The notes under the pieces are model-generated. The model was not told where the DNA came from. It ran no database searches and was given only the letters and a program-made list of their open reading frames with translations. This document shows positions 27,728-39,822 of a stretch of DNA of 64,000 nt, piece by piece; within the stretch, counting starts at the first letter, position 1, and each line of letters begins with the position of its first letter. This stretch comes from Psoroptes ovis. Its lineage: Eukaryota; Arthropoda; Arachnida; Sarcoptiformes; Psoroptidae. The DNA lies in the NCBI GenBank assembly GCA_002943765.1, contig PQWQ01000012.1, positions 1,625,501 to 1,689,500 on the forward strand. The letters are read 5' to 3'. The position numbers and the translations under genes are program-made.

Positions 27728-27755
27728 CGAAGAAGAAGAAGAAGAAGAAGAAGAA
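27728..27755. repeat. GAA trinucleotide repeat
   Basis: About nine GAA units in otherwise non-coding sequence. Confidence 0.9.
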
Positions 27756-30298
27756 TTTTCAATGATAAAAATCATTATTTAATTTGATAACAATCAAATT
27801 AAGTCTAGTGTAATAATAATGGGTTAATAAATCAATCATGATTCGTAATGATTTTAAATGCTTTAGCTTTATTATTATTACTATTATTGTATTTAAAAAC
27901 AGACTGAAATTGCATTAAACAAAATTTGTAACGTAAAATTATTATTATAAATTAATATTACAATGGATAGATTCACTTAATGAAATAGATTTTTGAAGAA
28001 AAAAAAAATGTAAATAAATAAATGAATGAATGGAAATATAAAACAATAAACTAATGATAAACAACAATAATTTGTAAACATATTTGAAGCTTCCGTGTTT
28101 GATTTTATCTTTGATTCGGAAAAAATTAAATAAATAAATGAAGAAAAATTACTTAAAGACAAACACAAACAAAGTAAAATACAAAAAAAAGAATATTAAT
28201 TTGTTTTTCTTTTGGCTCGAATCAAAAATCAAGATAATGAATTTCTCAGGCGTTTAGCTTTCAATACAGCTCTGTGAAACGATTTGTGTGAATTTGTATG
28301 AAAAATACATTCAGTCTGTCGTAGAATGTGTGTTCATTGATCACAAACAGAAACATGATTCTTCGATTCTTTCAGAATGACTCTGCTCGAGGGTGAACCA
28401 TCACCATACAACAAACACATTTGCCATAAATTCTTCTCACAATAAATTCTTCAAACAATCAAATATATCATCAGATACATAGTAACACTCCAAATATTAT
28501 CATCATCATCGTAGAAATGACAAAAGATGATAATAAATCTACGAGACACACCAAGACAAAGCAATGAAATAACGCAACTTTGAAATGGTCAAAAAAAAAC
28601 TTGAAATTTGCCCATAATTAAATCACAGTTGCTGCTGATAAATCTGTAAGATTTCCCAATGTAATTGGGTAAATTTTTTGTCCAAATAAACACAGATAAA
28701 TCTCTGTGTATGTTCAAAGATTTATTTTTGACCATTATTTTCTACGATTTCATTCCTTCAAATGACCATTTCATATCAAATTGAACAGCAGCAGCGAGTA
28801 ATGGCAACAATTAAAATTGAAAAATTGAAAAAATTAGAAAAAATTTCCAATTGGAAAAATACATAAATAAATCAAATGTGAAAGGGTCAATTTTTCATTT
28901 TTTTTTCTCTCTGAATTTCAAACCCAAAAAAAGAATTGTATTTGATAGGTCAGTCAGTCAGTTAGTCAGTCATATGTTCTATTGGTCAAAAATTATATTT
29001 TTTAAATATCATTGTCGAAAGTCACGAAAAAATTGGTCAGAAATGGAAAAATTTAAAAATTTTCAAAATTTATCACTGATAATGATGATGATGATGGAAA
29101 ATAATTATGATTATCGGAAAATAATGAAATAATGAATAAAAATGAAAAATAAAAGATAATTGTTCAGATTGTTCAATGGGGCCATTATTTTCAAATGATA
29201 TTCAACAATGTTCTATACGATTCAAGCAAAATATTTGAAAATGAATTTTACTGTTTGTAAATTGAATGACATGAATTTTGTATCAGAAATATTTGAAAAT
29301 AATTAAACAAACAAGCCAACAAATACAAATACAAAGCCATTTTCATGTCAAATTGATAAGAGCTGAATCAAAATGAAATAAAACGAAATAAAAAGATTGT
29401 CATTCATCATCAACATCAAACATTTTTTATTTTGATTCATTTTAGTGGTCACATAATTACTGTTGATTATAATGATCATCATTTTTTGAAATAATTATCA
29501 TTGTCATTATTATTTAACATTGTACAGTTTGGTGCTGGCATAGCTGTACATATACAGACACAAAAACACACAAATAAACACAGGGACACACATGTCATCA
29601 TTAGTCAAATCAGCTGCCGCTGCCGCTGCCGTTGCTGCTGTAACGGTGGTTTCAAGTTCAAATGTGATTCAAGTTGAGTGGATTTCATTTGTTCATTCGC
29701 AAAATTTTAAGGTAAAAAATTGAAAAATTCGTAGGTGGATTTCTTATCTTTATCGGTCATGTGTGTGTGGACACAAGACATGGCCAGAGATAAAAAATAG
29801 ACTAAATTCCATAATTCACGTTTGAAAAATTTGAAAAAATGGAAATAAATTTAAATTTCAATCAAAAAATTCAAATCAAAATTTATCATATTTGGACACA
29901 CACACAAACACAAATACACAAATACTAAATAATATTTCAAATGATATATTTCGTATATGAAATAATAAAATAAAATTTATTATCATTATCATTGTTAAAT
30001 GCATAATGAATGCATTTTTATATAATCATTTATTATTATCATTATCATTATTATTTTATTGTTATCATCTGTTTTTAATCAATAAATGAATGAATACAAA
30101 ATGAAATAATGATAAAATACAAATGAATACAAAATGAAATGATAACGAAAACTACAAAGGTCAAGTTTATGGTTTTTGTGTTTGGTGAGTGTGTGTTTAC
30201 ATGAATTCTATGATTTTGAAATGAATGTTTTCAGATTGAAAATGAAGCAAAATTCAAAATCAAGCAAAATGAAGCAAAAAAACTCAATGAAATGATCA

Positions 30299-30347
30299 AG
30301 ATTTCTAAAGATTTCTAAAGATTTCTAAAGATTTCTAAAGATTTCAA
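30299..30347. repeat. 10 bp tandem repeat AGATTTCTAA
   Basis: Four exact units and a partial fifth. The period equals one helical turn, but nothing nearby suggests a function. Confidence 0.85.
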
Positions 30348-30609
30348 GACTTCAAACATTCATTCATAGAAATAAATATTTGAAAACCTTATGAGCAAAA
30401 TGAAACAATCAAACAAGGATTCACACAAGGAACAAAACTACAAAACAAACGTAAAACAAATCAAATCAAATGATAAAGATTATAAGAATAATCATTAACA
30501 AATCATAAACAAAATGATAAACATTTTTTTATTATTCGTTTGTTTGTTAGTGTGTTTGTTGCGTATGTACAACAAAGGTATATCAAAACAAATTTTACAA
30601 ACGAAATTA

Positions 30610-30689
30610 TTAGGTTGTCCCATAAATTCTTGCCGTTTTTTGCAATTTTTTTCATTTGAAAAACGGCAAGAACTTATCGGACAACCTAA
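30610..30689. mobile_element. Mariner MITE, copy 10
   Basis: 80 bp between TA dinucleotides. Left TTAGGTTGTCCCATAAATTC, right GAACTTATCGGACAACCTAA. The inner CCGTTTTTTG pairs with AAAAACGG. Confidence 0.9.
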
Positions 30690-31000
30690 TACAATGATTT
30701 TTGATCATCAAAATATTTTTTAAAAAAAATGTATTTGATTTAATGTGTGTGTGTGATTTCCATGTCATTTTCGTGTGTATTCAAGTTTTGTTTTTATGAA
30801 TGAATTCAAATGCAATGAAAAATACACATTTTTCATGCATTTTCAATTTTTAAGCCAGTCATTCATTCATTCATTTATTTAATCTTGAATAAATGAACAT
30901 TTATTTTACACGTTTTTGTAATTTGTTATCATTATTGTTATTTGTTATTGTTGTTGTTCATATATTTAAGAAATTATGCAAAAAAAGAAACAAATAAATA

Positions 31001-31080
31001 TTGTGTTGTCCCATAAGTTCTTGCCAGTCATATCGTAGAAAATCATTGGAAAATCGGCAAGAACTTATGAGACAACCTAA
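31001..31080. mobile_element. Mariner MITE, copy 11
   Basis: 80 bp between TA dinucleotides. Left TTGTGTTGTCCCATAAGTTC, right GAACTTATGAGACAACCTAA. The interior is less symmetric than in copies 6 and 10. Confidence 0.88.
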
Positions 31081-31408
31081 TAAATGAAAATTTTCATTTA
31101 AATCAATGTTTTTTTTTGTGTTGAATCAACAACAACAATGACAACAACATTAAGTGTGTTTCAAACTAAGAGTGTTAAAAAATGATTTGATGATGATCAT
31201 CATCATCATCATTATCATTATAAAATGATTCAAATACAAATAATATGAATAATAAAAGTATAAATAATAATAATAATAATGATCACGATCCGGTTTTTGG
31301 CTGTTTATATAATCATTATTATCATTATGATTATTGCTTTTATTGTTATTATTATTATTTCTATTAAAATAATAATTACAATTTTTCACATTTATCATTT
31401 TAGATTTA

Positions 31409-31490
31409 TTAAGATTGTCCGCAAAGTCATCACGCTTAATCAGATAGAATTGCTAATGAAAATCAGCCAGAACTTTACGGACAACCTAAA
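31409..31490. mobile_element. Mariner MITE, copy 12 (second lineage, inverted)
   Basis: Left TTAAGATTGTCCGCAAAGTC, right AACTTTACGGACAACCTAA. Its interior CGCTTAATCAGATAG is the reverse of copies 7 and 8. Confidence 0.85.
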
Positions 31491-32803
31491 TACTTGAATT
31501 ATCATTTTATGATTATTGTTTTTTTTTCATATGTTCTTTCATTCATTATTTCCAAAGGTATTTTATTCATTCATTCATTTTTTTTATTATTTTTATTAAT
31601 ATTATTTGTACAAGGTACAAATAAATAAATAAATAATAATAATTATGAATGATATAAATGATAACAAAACACAATGAATGATAGCAAATTGAAATCATAT
31701 GAATTGAATAAAGAAATGTGATTCAAAAATCACGTTCTTCAATTGGATTTTTCAAAAGTGGAAAAATTTTCATTTTCTTCAAGATACACCGGGAAAAAAA
31801 ACTTACATTTTCTCTGTGTTCATGAAAATCAAATCATATTGAATATTGACTGGAAAATTCATATTCATTTCGAAGAAATTAATCAATCAAAGAAATTATT
31901 GAATTGAATTGAGGAAATTAACAAATGACAAATGATAAAAATCGTGAAAAATAATCAAAATTGATCAAAATATACAAATTGATAATTGATTAATTGTTGA
32001 AATCAATTAATTGATTAATCGAGCGTTTGATTAATTAATTTGTAAATTTCAATTTGTCATCACCAATCACAAGTATTTAAATACCGATTTGGAAAAATCG
32101 GTAATGGATTGGATCAAAGTCTAATGGAAAATCTAAAAACAAAGAAAATCAAATCAAATAATGCAGCATTGCATTAGCAGCTTAGCATTAGCCATAGTTC
32201 CTGGGAGCATAATACAACAACAACAACAACAATAGGCAAATCTACCATTTCATTTTTCGTAAAATCATTTTGTTTTTAAAAAAATATTTGTACGTACGTA
32301 CACGCCAACACACGCAAAATACACGCAAACACAATGATGATGATGATGTCAATTTATTATCATGGTTACAACCTATTAAACTATGCTCAACAATTATTGC
32401 CATTGCAACAATGAAACTAAAACAAAAGCGAAAATCAAAAAAAATTCAAAATCATTATCAATCTAAGCGATTAGATACTAAACTAAGCGATTAATCACAC
32501 AGAGATTAAACAAAAAAAAACAAATCTGAAAACACTTAAAAACAAAAAGATTATGATTAAACAAATCTCGTGGCAGATTGGATCAAATGTTTATTTTATG
32601 GATTTTAAATCGAATTTTGCCTGGGATATTTGGATAAACATTTTGATTTTCAATGAGTTTTCAATTCGTTTGTTGATCTAACTGCTGCGTCATACAATAT
32701 TTTGTCATTACGTCAGAAATTAGAGGAAAAATAAATAAATAAATAACGGAACAACAACAACAACAGTCGATTAATATTATAATTAAAATTTCAAAATTCA
32801 ATG

Positions 32804-32835
<32 letters not shown>

Positions 32836-33222
32836 ATAAACAAATTTAACCTTGAAATATCTTAAAAATCTAATTTTCAAAATAACAATTTAATTATAAT
32901 TTCTATTTATTTATTCATTCATTCTTTTCCTTAGAATGTAAAAAGAAAATGAAATAAATATAAAATGAAATGAAATAATAACAACAACAGAAAATCCCAT
33001 GATAATGATAAATGATTTTTTTTCTAATATGTTTGTGTATCTGATGTGTATGTATTTTCAAACACACTGATCCACATCTGTCGATCATAATAATCATGAC
33101 GATAATAATAATAATAATAACCATAACAATAATAACAATGATGAATTGGTAGAAAAAAAATACAATTATCAATTGACATGAAATTACACAAAAAAAAAAA
33201 AATTATAATGATGCATCTTATT

Positions 33223-33305
33223 TAATGGGTTGTCCCATAAATTCTTGCCGTTTTTTAAATTTTTTTTTCATTCGAAAAACGGCAAGAACTTATAGGACAA
33301 CCTAA
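33223..33305. mobile_element. Mariner MITE, copy 13
   Basis: GGTTGTCCCATAAATTCTTG, CCGTTTTTT and the mirrored AAAAACGGCAAGAACTTATA with GGACAACCTAA. The left tip is disturbed by a few extra bases. It is close kin to copies 6 and 10. Confidence 0.88.
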
Positions 33306-36300
33306 TATTTTGTTACTGCAACTAACTATGAACAATCAATGATAAAAAGGATGCTTGAAACATCTAAATAAATAAATAAATATTCATATATTCATACATT
33401 TATATATTGATTCATGACATTTGATCAATCTTTTTCTTCATTCATTCATTTTTCCATTCATCTTTTATTTGAAACTTTTACATTTCAATAATGGAGATAT
33501 GGACAAACAATAAACATTTTTAAACACACAGAAACACAATGGCAACTATGAAAAATTATCAATCAATGGTTCAACAACAACAATAATATTGAAAATAAGG
33601 GATTGTTTGTTTGAATAACAACAAAATTATTATTATTATTATTATTCAATCACCATGTATCCGGTTTTTCTTCTCTATGTTTGTTTCAATTCATTTGAAT
33701 AAATCAATTTTTTGATAATGAAAAATACAAAAAAAAAAAAAATGGAAAAAATGGATAAAAATGTCAAGAATCACATAGAAATAAATGGAAATATTGAATA
33801 AATGAATGGACAAAAATGCTTTTTCTTGGAAAAAATGAAAATTTTTCAAGATAAATGATAAAAATATGACAAAATTGGTTAAATACATACCTTTCTTTGG
33901 TTTTAAGGTTGAAGATTTTCAGGGTTCAAATGACTGATTGAAGAAAAGGAGAAAATTTTGTCTGATTGACAACAAACACAAATCAGTTTTGAGTTTTGAA
34001 TTGAATTCAATTTTTTCTTTTTTCGGTTCGGTTCGGCATTAACCCTTTTATATATGAATAAATTCACAAGAAAAATGATTTTTCGCTTCGCAGATAAACG
34101 TTGAATATTCGTCGATATAATTCGTTGAATTGAAATTGGAAAAAAAACCAAAAGTTCAACGAAATTTAAACGTTTCAAGCGTTGATTTTACTGATGATGA
34201 TATTTCACTTAGTTTTCACTGGTGAAATCATGAATTATTCAATCCAAGATTCAAGATAATTTTTCATTTCAATCAAATGTCGTTATATTTAAGAAAATTG
34301 AATTTTTTGAATCAAAAATCAGTGAAATTGAAAAATTGAAAATTGAATTTAAATTCAATTCTCACATAAATAAATATTTTGCTGTTGTTCACTCGCCGTT
34401 GTGCAATTCGATTTTGAATTTCAAAATTCTTATTAATTCTTGCACTGTAAGAATTTCTTGTTTGATTTGATGAAATGTATTTTATATTCGATGCTTCTGC
34501 TTCTGCTTTCAGGAAAAAATTTCCGAAAATGTAATTAAAGAAAATAAGAATTTAAATCAAAATTCTTCTTCATTTCATTTCACATTTCTTTATTTGTTTA
34601 TTCAGTTAAATTCATTCAAATTTATTTGAATTTGTTCATTTAAATTCATTGAATTTATGTTCTTATTATTCACTAAAAAAAAAAATTCTTTTCACTTGTG
34701 AAAATATAAATAAATATTCATTCATATAAATAAGTTTGCTGTTGTTAGTTTAAGCTTAGCTAGAATTGATGAAATTTCAATTTTTTTTTGAAAAAAATTT
34801 ATTTATTTACAATTCTAAAAATAGAAATATATTTTCTTTGAAGATGTTATTCGAAGAATTTTGAATTTTCGGTTGAAATGTTTATAAGAAATTCTTGTTT
34901 ATGAATCTCGTTGGTAAAACTCGGTACAAAGTGTGAGTTTTTTGAAGAATTTCGACAAAACAAAAAAAAAAAACAAATGCAATAAAAGTTATTCGGTGGA
35001 AGACATTCATTGAATGAATTCATAGAAACAAAATAAAATACACCGAAAATATCACACATTAAATTGAATTTTTCATTCAAAAAATCTTCAAAAATCAATC
35101 TTAAATCAAAAAAAAAATTCACATCTATGACAAACACATCTTTGATAATGACTGTTTGCTTTTATCAAAATAATTTTTGTCAAATTTTCAATGTTGCCGG
35201 CACACTGTTGATGCTTTGATTGATTGAGGATGATGGAAATTTTTCTTTCCCCAAAAACTTTTGATTAAATCATTGATTTAATAATAATAATAACAAACAA
35301 ATTCAATTTCATTTCATTTTTTTTCACATTTCATCATTTGAAAAAACGAAATTTTTTGATTGTCATTCATTCAATTATTATTATTGATCATACAATTTTT
35401 CAAGTTTTATGATGGAAAAATATTTCATTTTTCAAGCAATAATAATAATGACAAATATTTTTAAATTAAACAAAAACATTTCATTGTTTTTTCATTTGTT
35501 TTGTTTTACATTTCATTTAAATGATACAAACAAACAAATACTAAAAATGGATTCGATGATGATACTTTTGATGGCTTTGTTTTGGTCGAAAAATTTTTGC
35601 AAAAAAACGGTTGAAATCAGCACAAAAAACAATGAAAACACTGCAAAATGAGTGAAACAAATTAATAATTTCAATTCAATTATTGTCACAAATTTCAGTT
35701 GATTTTGAGTCAAATTTGGTTGATTTACATTTGAGTTGATTCAATTTTGGTTGAAATTAATTGAAAATTTCCAATTAAAACCTAAAAAACCAAAATATAA
35801 AACAATGATGATAACATTTTTGGGGAAAAAATTCAAAATTTTTTGATGATAAAAAATCACATTTTTTTCAAAAAAATCTATTCAAAAATTGTTCAAAAAA
35901 TTTTCAACGAATAATTTGCTGATAATCAAATGTGTGGTGGTGGTCGTGGTTTGCACACACATCCGATTTTGATTAAAAATTATCAGTTTTTTTTCTTCAA
36001 AAAATCTTCAATAATTTCAATGATGATAATAAACAAACAACAGCACAGCACATACGTTTCAATACATATGTTTCAATAAAATTTCAATTTTTTTTTCAAT
36101 TTTTATTTCAGTTGTAATCGTTTGCTGTTGTTGATTGTGGCTGTTGTTTGCATGGCTGATTGAGACTGATGCTTGTTCGGTTGTTTGTTCACATTTGATT
36201 CGAAATTATTCAAAAAAATATTTAAGAAAATACACAAACATTGAATCGTTGATCGTTGATTGAATCGTTGTCTGTCGATGTTGCGGTTGTTGTTTCTGTT

Positions 36301-36359
36301 GTTGTTGTTGCTGTTCATTCATTAGTTCTGGCATCACGAATAATACATACACTTTTACT

Positions 36360-37220
36360 GTTTGTTTTGTTTTTCACAATTTTTGTAATGAAATGTTTTC
36401 ACATATGAATTAATATTGTTTATCGGACCTTTTTCACAATCTGAGCTGGATGCATCTTGGACTTTACCATACGATCGTTTGTTTCTCTCACTTTGTCTCT
36501 TCTTCATTCATCCATTGATAAATTCATTCAGTTTCTCTGCTGTTCAGCAGTTTCTCTGTCACGCAATTTGCATTTTTAGATACTTACAGTTGAAATCTGT
36601 TAGCAGCAGTTGAAAATTCATTTGTTTATGTGGAAAAATCCAATTGAAAATTGTTGCGCGCGTTATTGTTTCATTGCTGGCTGTTTTCAGCTGTCTTTTA
36701 AAACACATTGAACATTGACGATTACTCTGTATACAATGTATTTCAAAGTGTACACAATTGAAATACGCTTACAAACAGCAGATTGAAGCGGTGTACAGAT
36801 TGAATGATTTCAAACCGATGAATTTTCAAAAAGCGTTGATTCAAAGGTTTCTGTTCTGTTTTTTCTCGTTTATGGCTGTTTCACAAAACACATAAACACA
36901 AACAATAAACGTGTGTTGTTTGACCTACCATCTCTTCATCTGCATCATTATCATCATCATTATCGTCGTCGTCGTCGTTTTCTCTTTTTCTGTTTTTGTT
37001 GTTTATCTTTGCGCATATCTTTCTATCGCCGTGCTTCTACTCTTCGAATGTTTTTTTCCGTTCTCTTTTTTCGAACGTTTTTCTCTTCCCCAGAAATTTT
37101 CCGTGGTAGTGGTACTGATGAAACAGAGGAGAATTGAGGAAAATTGAGAAATTTGTGAAAAAAAAATTGCCGCACAGCAAAACTGCTAGCAGCAGCTGTT
37201 GGCGGCGCCAAATTTAAATT
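36360..37220. promoter_or_regulatory. Less AT-rich patch with E2F-like site; possible orphan promoter or 5' exon
   Basis: At 37199-37215 the sequence TTGGCGGCGCCAAATTT contains opposed E2F-type half-sites. Leftward of it the minus strand is purine-rich and ends in GAGATG/GTAGGT near 36930, which could be a splice donor. This would fit a non-coding first exon reading toward DRAK, but that is speculation. No long open frame starts with ATG. Confidence 0.2.
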
Positions 37221-37777
37221 TTTTTTTTCAATTTTTTTTTTGTTGGTTGATTTTTTGCTTTATTTTTAGTTCTCAAAATTTTCAAAAGTTGAGACTTTTG
37301 GCTAAGAATAAAACTGTTGTAGACATTCGAACCATGATGGTGATGGTGATGATGATCATGATGACCTTGGCCAACGGCGCTGCCGAACACACCATGAGAA
37401 TTTTCACATTTAATTTCGTAGGAAATGAAAATGAAGTTTCTGAGAACCAAAAATTTTTGTAAACAGACAAACACACAGTTCATAGACAAAGATGACCAGA
37501 AAATTTGTTTTTTATTCAAATTTGTTCTGATGAGAAAATAAAGAAAACAATGAATTATTCATTTAAATGATTCATTTGGCAACAATTGAAATTCAATGAC
37601 CTTTCACCTAAGTTTTGATGCTTGTAAAAAAGCAAAAAACAAAAGGTAAAAATTTATGAGAATCAACATTTCATTCGGTGATACTTTGAGGTGACAATTA
37701 ATGACATTTCGGGTGACACAGCAGAAACTTAGAGGCGAAAATATTCTCCGATGCTCGAATCCCCATACCTATTACAC

Positions 37778-37963
37778 CAGTCATTCTCAACCGGTGTTCC
37801 GCGGCACTTTAGTGTTCCGCCAGATTCCAAAAAAGTGCCGCCAAATTCCGGAAATCTAACTCATTCCTTTACTATTCCCTTACTTGGTGTGCCGCAAGAT
37901 TTTGGAATAAAGGCTTTTCCTTTTTTCAGTGTGCCGCGGCGAAAAAAAGGTTGAGAATGACTG
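37778..37963. mobile_element. hAT-type MITE with perfect 8 bp target duplication
   Basis: 186 bp. Left end CAGTCATTCTCAACC and right end GGTTGAGAATGACTG are perfect 15 bp inverted repeats, flanked by TATTACAC at 37770-37777 and 37964-37971. The subterminal motifs GTGCCGC and CCGCGGC are shared with the element at 10368. No transposase is encoded. Confidence 0.92.
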
Positions 37964-39741
37964 TATTACACCTTTGACAATTCTTTCACCTCTGTTTGCG
38001 CATGATGGTAATAAATATCGACCGAAAGTATTTAATTGTAATGACACGGATGTGGTTTTAATTACAATTTTTTTTAATTAAAATAATTGCAATAATTAAT
38101 CACTAATTACATGTGATTATGATTACACGGTTTTCACGATTTACGGCTGTTTTTAATAATGATCAAAAATTAATTAAATTTTAACCCTAAATTCCTAATG
38201 ATTTCATGATCATTAGCTCATTAAATAAAACAATTAACAATTAATCAGGCATAGATCTCTTGACAATCGAATCTCCATGGTAACCTTTTTCGATGACCCT
38301 CTTGGATTATGATTTAGTTTAGCTTTGATTAGTCATTCTTTAGACAGGTGAAATCCGAATTCCAATCAATCAATGATGATCGACCATTAGGCTATCCTAA
38401 CCTCTAAAAATACCCAAACATCTTAAGTACCATCTAGCATCTCAAATGATTTGATGATCAACAAAAATTTGAACGTCTTCCTAAGATGATTTTAATAATT
38501 TCATAATTTTTCCACTAAAACAATCAATGATCATCTTCATTATCATTATTTTGATTGAAATTTTGATCAAGATCAATGATCTTTGATGGTAAATTTCGAA
38601 CAAAGATTGGCTTGATCTATCCTCATCAAATTAAAAGAGGTCAAATCATCTATGAGTATTTTGACCTTTATTTACCTTTTCAAAGCACAAAGGTTAACAA
38701 ATTTCATTTTCTTTTTTTGTTCGTGTTCTGGGTTGTCCAGGCATTGATTATGTAATAACAATGCTTGAACAAAACATTTGATTCGGCCACTCATTCGATT
38801 GTTGACCATCCTCCGGTGAACATCACCGAGAATCATCGAATCACCTGTCCGCATTAAATTATACTTGTCAAATATTATGATGTTCAATTCGACATACAGT
38901 CAACAACAACAGGTATCAATCAATCAATTTATATGAAAACATTGGTAAATTGACCAACGATAAAGCCACTGGTCAAAGGTCAGATCATTTTGTTTTAGTT
39001 TCGATCACTTTTGTTTTGGCTTTTTAGTACGAAAATTCAAAATAAAAGTGAATACATCTATCTCACGGTTGATTATAACCGGTCAGAAGCATCTTCACAT
39101 CTATGGCCAATGATCAAACTCAACCAATAAACACATTAACACCACCATCAATAATATCGCACCACCACAAGTGGTCATAGATCATAATGCAATTTACACT
39201 TCGCCACTTAGACTTATGGAAATTCGCAAAAACTTCCACCTTCTCAACTCATGCACATTGAGATTATCGCTCAACTCAACCAGAAGATAATCAGGTTTGT
39301 GCCATCATCATTTGGCGCCAACATACAACTGACCATCGGTCGATGGTCGATGAGGTCATATTAGTTCATCAAGTAATTGCTGCTGAGCAAGGTGATGGTG
39401 GCGGTTGAGGTGGTAATGTTGATGGTGGTGGAAAACGCCTGCAGCAGCAGCAGGAAGCTTCGAGGGAAATTCAGATCCTGTTGGGTAAATTTTTTTTTTC
39501 ATCAGGCAAAAACCCTGGATAACCAACATTCAAAATTTGGAAGCAAACATAGATAACAATGTCCGATGTTTGATTAGTTTTAATTAATTAATTTCTGAAA
39601 TTAATTTTTTTCAATTAAAAATTTTTAATTAAAAAAATTTTAATTAATTTCCCAGACAATTGTGATTAGAAAATAATTGGAAAAAATTTGGAAAATTCAT
39701 CAAAAATGTTTCATTGATAAAATGACCAGTTTATTGAAATA

Positions 39742-39822
39742 TTAGGTTGTCCAAAAAGTTTTTGCCGCCTAAATCCTTAGAAAATAATTGGAAAATCGGC
39801 AAGAACTTTTTGGACAACCTAA
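39742..39822. mobile_element. Mariner MITE, copy 14
   Basis: 81 bp between TA dinucleotides. Left TTAGGTTGTCCAAAAAGTTT, right AACTTTTTGGACAACCTAA. The arms match each other through the changed bases (AAAAAG), so both ends carry the same variant. Confidence 0.9.

Noticed and set aside
37199..37519. Overlapping frames on both strands (87 and 101 codons)
   Set aside because: They contain Met/His runs from a simple GAT/ATG repeat and start with alternative codons; no homology.
38672..38887. Minus-strand frame of 71 codons with mixed composition
   Set aside because: No recognised motif or splice continuation, and the length is within chance for this much sequence.
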